This document shows, one piece after another, positions 1 through 5,810 of a DNA stretch of 8,675 nt. The stretch's first letter is position 1. Each line of letters starts with the position of its first letter. The stretch comes from Flavobacteriales bacterium (GTDB lineage: Bacteria; Bacteroidota; Bacteroidia; Flavobacteriales; JADGDT01): contig JAGLEB010000176.1 in the NCBI GenBank assembly GCA_023145275.1, positions 1 through 8,675 on the forward strand. The letters run 5' to 3'. Under the pieces are notes generated by a model. The model had not been told where the DNA came from, made no database searches, and saw nothing but the letters and a program-made list of their open reading frames with translations. A program made the position numbers and the translations under genes.

Positions 1-932
1 TCTGTAGCCATTTTCAACTCTTCGGGGCTATACGACCTTGCTTCTGATGCAGTTACTGCGCTTTGAAGCTCAAAAGAGTTTTTAGCACCTGATAGTACTG
101 TAGATATACCTTTTTGGTCGAGAGTCCATTTCATTGCTGCTTGTGGCATGCTTTTTATATCATCTCTTACGAGAAATGAGAAATCATCTACCTGCGAAAC
201 TCTTTCAATAATTTCCTCTCTTGTGTAGCGCGCATTTAATGTTCCCTTTTCAAAAACTGTGTCTTTGTTTATTGCACCCGAAAGAAAACCATTTGCCATG
301 GTTTCTCGTGCAACAACTCCTATTGGATGGGTCTGAAGTTCTTCGATTAATTCTTGAGATTCTCTATTCATTAAACTCAAAACTACTTGAATAAGGTCTA
401 TTTTATTTTCTTTGGCCCACAATCTAGCCATATTTTCTGTTTGCTTAAACATAGATATTGAATGTCCAATAAATTTAACCTTCCCTTCCTTTTTTACTTG
501 TTCAATGCCTTCCCAAACATCATCGTTTATTTCTTGTGGCGAAAATGGCGAGTGGAAAAAAAGTACATCTATATAGTCGGTTTGCAATCTTTTTAAACTT
601 TCTTCTACTGATGCAATTATGCGTTCTTTAGTAAATATAGAGGCTCCATTTTCTATAGTAGGATTACGTCCAAATTTTGTTGAAATATGAACTTTATCTC
701 TTTTCCCTATCAGCGCTTTTCCCAACACAATTTCGGCTACACCATCTTGTTGTGCTGTACCGTATTGTGGGGCTGTATCGAAAAGGTTTATTCCTAAATC
801 TATGCCTTCGTGAATTGTTTTAATACCGTCTTTTTCGTCAACACCACCGTAAACATTATTTCCAAATGCCCATGTTCCTAAACTTATTTCACTTACTTCT
901 AGTTCAGTACGGCCTAATTTTCTATAATTCAT
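1..932 (-). CDS. Aldo/keto reductase, C-terminus cut by window edge
   Basis: This is an NAD(P)H-dependent aldo/keto reductase, expected to be a soluble cytoplasmic TIM barrel that reduces an aldehyde or ketone to an alcohol. The frame is open from the ATG at 932 to the left edge, giving 310 residues; the family usually has about 310-340, so little is missing. The catalytic tetrad is visible: Asp52 (FDTAPQYG), Tyr57, Lys86 (STKFG) and His127 (FFHSP). The N-terminus MNYRKLGRTELEVSEISLG is the classic opening beta strand of the family, which supports this start. A late STVLSGAKN motif (near residue 283) matches the cofactor-phosphate loop. The start lies three bases after the stop of the upstream creatininase-family gene, so the two are probably translationally coupled. 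The sequence resembles the broad YajO / aldose-dehydrogenase-like branch, but the substrate cannot be assigned. The family call is firm; the role is open. Confidence 0.93.
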   Translation of the reverse strand, partial: MNYRKLGRTELEVSEISLGTWAFGNNVYGGVDEKDGIKTIHEGIDLGINLFDTAPQYGTAQQDGVAEIVLGKALIGKRDKVHISTKFGRNPTIENGASIFTKERIIASVEESLKRLQTDYIDVLFFHSPFSPQEINDDVWEGIEQVKKEGKVKFIGHSISMFKQTENMARLWAKENKIDLIQVVLSLMNRESQELIEELQTHPIGVVARETMANGFLSGAINKDTVFEKGTLNARYTREEIIERVSQVDDFSFLVRDDIKSMPQAAMKWTLDQKGISTVLSGAKNSFELQSAVTASEARSYSPEELKMAT

Positions 933-935
933 ATT

Positions 936-1646
936 TTACAAGTATCTTTTTTTTAGCTCACTAATTTCCTTCGAGGCATTTTTCACAAATGTTTCAGCTA
1001 TTTCGGCACCTAGTTCTTTTGTTGCTGGTCTAGGATCATCTCCATAAACTGCATCTATCTCTAAGCTTATATCTCTATCTTTTGGTAGAGAATCTAAGTC
1101 AACAAAATCGCTCTGATAGTACAACTGCAATGATGTTTCGCCTATGGCAGAGTGGTTTGCAACTAGCAAATGATCGGGGATTATATCGAATTCGGCCAAG
1201 GCATAAACATATGTCGCAGTTTTCTTTTTGTTATAATAGTCAGCAATATCTCTAAGAATTTGCAAATGTGGCTCGCCAGCGTGACCCGATAACAAAACAA
1301 TAATTTTAAAGTCTTGCTTTGCTAGTTGTTCTATATATTCCTCAGCAGTAAGTTTTATTAGTTTCTCAGAAAATTCTATTGAGTGTTTCTTGAAATCTAC
1401 TCCTTGGTACGAGCTAATTAAGTTTGCAGCCTGGAAAACTGTAGGTAAAACTATTCCTCCATTCTGCTTTGCTAAATCGCAGCAAAGGCCATATGCTTTT
1501 ATGCCATCTAAACCTATAGGGTTATGACTTCCGTGGTATTCTAATGCTCCCCACGGTAAATATGCTATAGGATTTTTTTTACAGATACTCTCTATTTCTG
1601 TTGGCCTTAGGGTTTCGTATTTGGCCCATTTTGCATTATCAATCAT
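936..1646 (-). CDS. Creatininase-family amidohydrolase
   Basis: This 236-residue protein belongs to the creatininase / creatinine amidohydrolase family: metal-dependent cytoplasmic enzymes that open cyclic amides or hydrolyse formamides (creatininase, FAPy deformylase ArfB and the mycofactocin peptidase MftE are relatives). The N-terminal signature LPWGALEYHGSHNPIGLD supplies probable metal ligands Glu36, His38 and Asp47. A second motif, LLSGHAGE, gives His122. A third, NHSAIGETS (residues 164-172), gives His165 and Glu170, corresponding to the HAGxxETS motif of the family. Length is typical (about 230-260). The ATG at 1646 is three bases after the dioxygenase stop, and the stop TAA is three bases before the reductase ATG, so it is the middle gene of a three-gene operon. 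True creatininase activity is not implied: the family is broad, and the neighbours suggest another small amide or lactam. No Shine-Dalgarno site is visible, as is usual in Bacteroidota. Confidence 0.92.
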   Translation of the reverse strand: MIDNAKWAKYETLRPTEIESICKKNPIAYLPWGALEYHGSHNPIGLDGIKAYGLCCDLAKQNGGIVLPTVFQAANLISSYQGVDFKKHSIEFSEKLIKLTAEEYIEQLAKQDFKIIVLLSGHAGEPHLQILRDIADYYNKKKTATYVYALAEFDIIPDHLLVANHSAIGETSLQLYYQSDFVDLDSLPKDRDISLEIDAVYGDDPRPATKELGAEIAETFVKNASKEISELKKRYL

Positions 1647-1649
1647 ATA

Positions 1650-2480
1650 TTATTTTTTATCCCAATTTGTGTGATATATAAGTGGATTTTGCTCCTCATT
1701 ATTCAATACATCTCCAATTTTCAAGCTCTCGAAATACTCTTGTGGAAGTACATTTTTATTTCCGTTGAATGTAGATCCATCTGGCATAAATGCGCAAGTC
1801 ATTGCTTTTCGTGTGCCTGCTGTCATATTTGCTCCTGCAGCATGAATGTTCAGCCCATTGTGAAACGAACAACTCCCAGCTTTTATAACTAATGGAACTG
1901 GATCTACTGTTTTGTATTTTGGATAATCATTGAAAATATCACCCATGTTTGCTCCTATTCCGGGCTCGTCAAATTTTGTGTCGTGGTTTGATTCTGGCAT
2001 AAAGTACAAGCAGCCATTCTGAATAGTTACATCTTCAAGAGCCACCCAGATACTTAAAGCCTCTCTGTGCGAGAAAGACCAAAATGGAGTGTCGAGGTGC
2101 CATGCTGTAGCATTTGCCCAAGGCTGCTTAACTAGAGATTGATCGTGCCAAACTCTTATGCCGTCAACTTCGGCCAAATCGCATGCCATTTTACCAATCC
2201 TTTTGTCTAGAATTAACTCTTTTACATCAGTACTTGTCTTCCAAAGATTTATTATTTGATCGAATACTTTCCCAAAGTAATCTGCAGAATCATTTATACC
2301 ATCCGATTCTCCTGTTAAAACTTTTGAGTGTGGAAACTTTTGCCCCTTTCTTTCGCTTAACGCAAAATCTATTTTACTTTTCCAAGTTTCTAGCTCGTCT
2401 GGAGCAAGAAAATCATCGATAATTAGAAAACCATTTTTTCTATAACTTGCTTGTTGCTCTTTTGATATTTCATTCTTCAT
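1650..2480 (-). CDS. PhyH-family Fe(II)/2-oxoglutarate dioxygenase
   Basis: This 276-residue protein is a phytanoyl-CoA dioxygenase (PhyH) family oxygenase, expected to hydroxylate a small molecule using Fe(II), O2 and 2-oxoglutarate in the cytoplasm. The N-terminal block YRKNGFLIIDDFLAPDELE (residues 13-31) is the usual opening of the family. The iron-binding triad is visible as His128-x-Asp130 in AWHLDTPFW and the distal His213 in NIHAAGANMT; Arg224 (GTRKAM) is placed to bind the 2-oxoglutarate carboxylate. The segment LSIWVALEDVTIQNGCLYFMPESNH (142-166, quoted as core motif WVALED and GCLYFMPGS-like) matches the double-stranded beta-helix core. It is the first gene of the enzyme operon, and the creatininase-family start follows its TAA after one codon. 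About 1.2 kb of mostly repeat DNA lies upstream. Known relatives hydroxylate ectoine, phytanoyl-CoA or natural products; nothing here selects among these. Confidence 0.92.
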   Translation of the reverse strand: MKNEISKEQQASYRKNGFLIIDDFLAPDELETWKSKIDFALSERKGQKFPHSKVLTGESDGINDSADYFGKVFDQIINLWKTSTDVKELILDKRIGKMACDLAEVDGIRVWHDQSLVKQPWANATAWHLDTPFWSFSHREALSIWVALEDVTIQNGCLYFMPESNHDTKFDEPGIGANMGDIFNDYPKYKTVDPVPLVIKAGSCSFHNGLNIHAAGANMTAGTRKAMTCAFMPDGSTFNGNKNVLPQEYFESLKIGDVLNNEEQNPLIYHTNWDKK

Positions 2481-2729
2481 AAGTACGTGTTATAACTATA
2501 TTGCTTATATCTTATAATCGACCAAAACAATCGATTGAATTTATGCTACAATATAGTAAAACATACTGTAGATTACTTAAAAAAATGACATTTATCAGTT
2601 TATTGGTATTTAATGAACTGTACGGTGTAGATGTTTGTATCTGTTTTGAAAGTATTGCTTAAAACCTTATCAAGTCTGCCGCTATATTTAGTGCAAAAAT
2701 ACTCATATTGAACTTCAAGCTTATTTATT
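2481..2729. other. Non-coding leader region upstream of the dioxygenase operon
   Basis: This AT-rich stretch separates the repeat array from the dioxygenase start and should hold any promoter or leader of the enzyme operon. I see no convincing TAnnTTTG promoter on the minus strand. A perfect 10-base palindrome CAATCGATTG sits at 2528-2537, about 50 bases upstream of the start, with a GTCGATTATAAG segment just downstream of it. No gene is supported: a 70-codon minus-strand frame crossing 2600-2812 is partly made of repeat sequence and resembles nothing I know. Confidence 0.5.
2528..2537. promoter_or_regulatory. 10-base palindrome, possible operator
   Basis: CAATCGATTG is a perfect palindrome that starts 48 bases upstream of the dioxygenase ATG, in the region where the operon promoter is expected. 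A palindrome of this size can occur by chance, so an operator role is only a possibility. Confidence 0.2.
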
Positions 2730-2784
2730 GCCACAGATATACAGATAGCTTCCAGCTTTTTACTTCGAGCTTCGAGCTTTTTCA

Positions 2785-3659
2785 CTTTACCTCGCTGGCA
2801 TTCAATTCTCAATTGATGCTCGGTGAACCTCCTTCGTCGGTTTCAGCTTCCAGCTTTTTACTTCAAGCTTCCAGCTTTTTCACTTTACCTCGCTGGCATT
2901 CAATTCTCAATTGATGCTCGGTGAACCTCCTTCGTCGGTTTCAGCTTCCAGCTTTTTACTTCAAGCTTCGAGTTTTTTAAACTGCTTCCAGCTTTTTACT
3001 TCGAGCCTCGAGCTTTCAATATGCTCAGATATTAATCTATCTACCGATAGATCCTTTTCAAACTGCTTCGAACTTTTTACTTCGAGCTTCGAGCTTTTTA
3101 ATATGCACAGATATTAATCTATCTACCGATAGATCCTTTTTAAACTGCTTCCAGCTTTTTACTTCAAGCTTCGAACTTTTCACTTCGAGCTTCGAGCTTT
3201 TTCACTTTACCTCGCTGGCATTCAATTCTCAATTGATGCTCGGTGAACCTCCTTCGTCGGTTTCAGCTTCCAACTTTTTACTTTGAGCTTCGAGCTTTCA
3301 ATATGCACAGATATTAACCTATCTACCGATAGATCCTTTTCAAACTGCTTCCAGCTTTTTACTTCGAGCTTCGAGCTTTCAATATGCACAGATATTAACC
3401 TATCTACTGATAGATCCTTTTCAAACTGCTTCGAACTTTTCACTTCGAGCTTCGAGCTTTTTACTTCGAGCTTCGAGCTTTTTCACTTTACCTCGCTGGC
3501 ATTCAATTTTCAATTGATGCTCGGTGAACCTCCTTCGTCGGTTTCAGCTTCGAGCTTTTTACTTCAAGCTTCGAACTTTTTACTTCGAGCTATTAACCTT
3601 TACCTCGCTGGCATTCAATTTTCAATTGATGCTCGGTGAACCTCCTTCGTCGGTTTCAG
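2785..3659. repeat. Five copies of 62-base module B
   Basis: The copies are at 2785-2846, 2883-2944, 3205-3266, 3486-3547 and 3598-3659. By eye they differ at only one base: copies 1-3 read CAATTCTCAATTG and copies 4-5 read CAATTTTCAATTG. This falls in the three-base loop of a hairpin whose arms are GCAT-(T)-CAATT and AATTG-ATGC, so the stem is unchanged. On the minus strand each copy carries AAGGAGGT (plus-strand ACCTCCTT at 2827-2834, 2925-2932, 3247-3254, 3528-3535 and 3640-3647). Such uniformity next to much more variable linkers suggests recent copying or gene conversion. Confidence 0.93.
3018..3428. repeat. Four copies of 48-base module C
   Basis: The copies are at 3018-3065, 3100-3147, 3300-3347 and 3381-3428, each running from AATATGC to AAACTG. 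They occur as two pairs with starts 82 and 81 bases apart. The core holds an inverted repeat, ATCTATC-TACC-GATAGAT (7-base arms, 4-base loop), perfect in copies 1 and 2. In copies 3 and 4 the left arm is ACCTATC, which breaks one pair, and copy 4 also has loop TACT. On the minus strand the module plus its linker reads in one frame as FEKDLSVDRLISVHIESSK, a frame kept open by chance. Confidence 0.9.
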
Positions 3660-3683
3660 CTTTGAGCTTTTTACTTCGAGCTT

Positions 3684-4841
3684 TTATCTTCCAGCTTCCA
3701 GCTTTTTATCATCTTCCACTTTTATAAACTGCACAAACACCAAAGAAACTACACTTAATCCAACTCCAGCATAAAATGGCAATTGCCAATTAGTCATCCA
3801 CATCATTCCACCGACAAAAGGAATTACGACTGCCGCTATGTGGTTTATTGCAAAACCAACTGCATTTGATGGTGCTATATCTTTTGGATCGGCAATTTTT
3901 TGTAAGTAGGTCTTTAGTGCGAATCCAAAATTGAAGAAAATATGGTCGAGTATATAGAGTAGTGCTACTCCCCACTTAACATCCCATTGGGTGTAAGCAT
4001 AGAAAATAAATATTAAGGCTATATATTCAAAACTCAATACTTTACGTTCGCCAAATGCATTTATAGATTTTGCTATTAGTGGATTTGCGAAGTAACCGAT
4101 AATATTATTTGCAATAAAAAGACCTGCTATTTCTACAATAGAAAAATTGTATTTATCAACAAGTAAGAATACTGCAAAAACAACAAATATTTGACGGCGA
4201 GAACCAGTTAAGAAGTTAAGAACGTAGTAAAGCCAGTATTTTTTTCTAAGGAAAAACTTTTTGTGTTGTTCGTGAGTCTCATCAACTTTAGGCTGATTTA
4301 ATAATAGGTAAATACTTCCGGCAATGGTAACTATTCCTATAAAGATAAAATTATATTGAATAGGTAAAACATATGACAAACCAACAATTACAACACCAAC
4401 TGCAATGTTACCTAAAGACAATACTGCACGCAATTTTCCAAAAACAATAGAAGATTCTACTTTGTTGAAATTCTGAAGAATAAGAGAAGAACTTGTAGTT
4501 TCGAAATAATGAAATCCTAATGACATTATAAAAGTAGTAAGCATTAATCCTTCAAACGAAGGTAGAAACCCAGTAAGCAAAACACCTATTCCCATTGTTA
4601 GCAAACTCAATGCCGACAGCTTTTGTTCTTTTATAAATATTAGGATGTAGATTACAAGGAAAGATAAAAATCCTGGTATCTCTCTTATAGACTGTATTGC
4701 TCCAACTTCAAGTCCTGATATGCCAACAACATCAACTACATAATTGTTGAACAAAGTTCTCCATCCCTGAAAACCTATGGCTACAAATATCCATGAAATT
4801 ACTAAATAGCGATATACTTCTTTTTGTTTGTAGTTTGACAT
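3684..4841 (-). CDS. MFS transporter
   Basis: This 385-residue integral inner-membrane protein has the hydrophobic pattern of a Major Facilitator Superfamily permease: about twelve membrane segments in two halves, with a charged cytoplasmic loop between them at residues 183-203 (NQPKVDETHEQHKKFFLRKK). Charged or polar residues inside the helices, such as Arg28 in FQGWRTLF, Glu54 (SIREIPGF), the FGKLRAVLSLG motif (134-144) and GSRRQIF (213-219), may line the substrate path. The ATG at 4841 follows the DMT gene upstream by 63 bases, so co-transcription is plausible. The protein end is odd: after FIKVEDD the last residues KKLEAGR and the stop codon lie inside the repeat array, so the native C-terminus seems to have been replaced or trimmed. 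The rest of the protein is intact and of normal length, so function is probably kept. The substrate is unknown. Confidence 0.88.
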   Translation of the reverse strand: MSNYKQKEVYRYLVISWIFVAIGFQGWRTLFNNYVVDVVGISGLEVGAIQSIREIPGFLSFLVIYILIFIKEQKLSALSLLTMGIGVLLTGFLPSFEGLMLTTFIMSLGFHYFETTSSSLILQNFNKVESSIVFGKLRAVLSLGNIAVGVVIVGLSYVLPIQYNFIFIGIVTIAGSIYLLLNQPKVDETHEQHKKFFLRKKYWLYYVLNFLTGSRRQIFVVFAVFLLVDKYNFSIVEIAGLFIANNIIGYFANPLIAKSINAFGERKVLSFEYIALIFIFYAYTQWDVKWGVALLYILDHIFFNFGFALKTYLQKIADPKDIAPSNAVGFAINHIAAVVIPFVGGMMWMTNWQLPFYAGVGLSVVSLVFVQFIKVEDDKKLEAGR

Positions 4842-4891
4842 TTTTATTAATTTAATCGTTTATCTGTTGAACTGACTTATTTAAATTTGCA

Positions 4892-4919
4892 TAACTTCTA
4901 ACTTCTAACTTCTAACTTC
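4892..4919. repeat. Heptanucleotide tandem repeat, (TAACTTC) x4
   Basis: Four perfect copies of TAACTTC (GAAGTTA on the minus strand) overlap the 3' end of the downstream-reading DMT permease gene and supply its last residues and its TAG stop (4905-4907). Because seven and three share no factor, three or more copies place a stop codon in all six frames. The unit has the same length and CTT-C core as the CTTCGAG linker of the large array. Confidence 0.95.
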
Positions 4920-5801
4920 TTTTCTACCTTTTGTATTCACTAAATATACACCATAGAATATTGTCGCCGCTGCTAGTGTTTCGTGTAACATTAAAGTTTC
5001 TTTACCTAAATATATCGAGGCTATTGTTGCTATTATTGGTTGCAAATAAACGTAGAAACTTACAGTGGATGCTTTTATTTCTTTCAATGCATAGATGTTA
5101 AGTAGATATGCAAAAAACGATGTGAAAAGCACTACGTATGCCACCCTTAACAACATGTCTATTGGCATTGTGCTCCACGAGATTTCCATAAACTCTGTAT
5201 ACCCAAAAGGTGTAATAAAAAAGAAACCAAAGAAAAACACCCATTTAGAAACTGTAATGGGATGGTACTTTTGCATAAGTGGCTTAACTACAACTAAGAA
5301 AAATGCGTATGATGTAGCATTTATTAGAATCAATAAGTTTCCAAGTTTAACATTCTCACCAGTAAGATTTACCTCTTTTCCATATGCAATCAGGGTTATA
5401 GCACCAACTGCTCCAATAAATATTCCAATTAATTTTCGTGTTGTAATTTTTTCTTTTAGCATTACTGATGCTATTATCAAAACAATTATAGGGTTAGAAA
5501 CTACAATTATGGATGCATTTATAGGAGTAGTTAAACTCAACCCTTTAAAAAACATCATCATATTAATTCCTACACCAAATAATGCACTAAATGCTAATCT
5601 TGGAAAATCTTTTTTATCTACTTTTTCTTTAATAAAACTTCCAAGTATCCAGAAAAGAGCACCTGCACCTATTACTCTAATTACTATGAAACCAAATGCT
5701 CCAACGTAATTAGGCATTACATCCTTGGCTATAATAAAATTAAGACCATAAAAGATAGTAGCCGACAATAGTGCTATATGTGCTTTTAGTTTTGTGCTCA
5801 A
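4905..5801 (-). CDS. EamA/DMT-family permease, copy 1
   Basis: This 298-residue inner-membrane protein is a drug/metabolite transporter (DMT) superfamily permease with two EamA repeats (about residues 8-140 and 152-290) and roughly ten membrane helices. The hallmark helix-helix-KE pattern occurs in both halves: INASIIVVSNPI then LKEKIT (94-120), and STVSFYVYLQPI then LGKET (245-269). The start codon is TTG at 5801: an in-frame stop lies only four codons upstream with no ATG between, and the next in-frame Met (residue 29) would remove the first helix. It sits nine bases after the stop of its paralogue, with which it shares about 82% identity by my hand count over 290 aligned residues. After NTKGR the last residues KEVRS and the stop come from the TAACTTC heptamer repeat, unlike the paralogue's end. 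DMT permeases export or import amino acids, nucleotides and other metabolites; the substrate here is unknown. Confidence 0.92.
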   Translation of the reverse strand: MSTKLKAHIALLSATIFYGLNFIIAKDVMPNYVGAFGFIVIRVIGAGALFWILGSFIKEKVDKKDFPRLAFSALFGVGINMMMFFKGLSLTTPINASIIVVSNPIIVLIIASVMLKEKITTRKLIGIFIGAVGAITLIAYGKEVNLTGENVKLGNLLILINATSYAFFLVVVKPLMQKYHPITVSKWVFFFGFFFITPFGYTEFMEISWSTMPIDMLLRVAYVVLFTSFFAYLLNIYALKEIKASTVSFYVYLQPIIATIASIYLGKETLMLHETLAAATIFYGVYLVNTKGRKEVRS

Positions 5802-5810
5802 GTGTTTTAA

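Larger units (their letters stand above)
2730..3708. repeat. Mosaic tandem repeat array of linker, B and C modules
   Basis: Nearly 1 kb is assembled from three sequence families, all in the same orientation. The linker is built from heptamers such as CTTCGAG, CTTCCAG, CTTCAAG and CTTTTTA, commonly arranged as a 21-base unit. Module B is 62 bases with five copies; module C is 48 bases with four copies plus degenerate pieces (2730-2748 resembles a collapsed C core; 2973-2982 is only a C tail). The order is B-B-C-C-B-C-C-B-B. Because the 21-base unit has no stop in five of six frames, many overlapping open frames run through it (FELFTSS on the plus strand, KLEVKSS and KLEARSK on the minus), but these are by-products of the repeat and not genes. 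Similar short repeats coding for KLEARSK-like strings are common in intergenic DNA of Bacteroidota. The array overlaps the 3' end of the MFS gene. Confidence 0.93.

Noticed and set aside
936..1646. Assignment as true creatininase
   Set aside because: The family motifs are clear, but no creatine-pathway genes are nearby and the family covers several reactions.
2600..2812. 70-codon minus-strand open frame between the array and the dioxygenase
   Set aside because: Its first third is array sequence and the rest resembles no family I know; it has no supporting start context.
3222..3443. 73-codon minus-strand open frame with a repeated KDLSVDRLISVHIESSK string
   Set aside because: It is the translation of two C modules plus linkers and ends in a B module; there is no conserved protein signal beyond the DNA repeat itself.
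3283..3639. 118-codon plus-strand open frame through the repeat array
   Set aside because: It consists of repeated FELFTSS and module translations; the 21-base linker unit has no stop in five of six frames, so long open frames are expected without coding.
2785..3659. Integron attC sites
   Set aside because: The B hairpin lacks paired core sites and no gene cassettes lie between copies; no integrase is seen.
2730..3708. CRISPR array
   Set aside because: Repeats are of two kinds, spacing is irregular, and the linkers are themselves repetitive rather than unique spacers; no cas genes are present.
5095..5709. 204-codon plus-strand open frame opposite DMT copy 1
   Set aside because: It is an antisense shadow of the permease gene, and a shorter similar shadow appears opposite copy 2.
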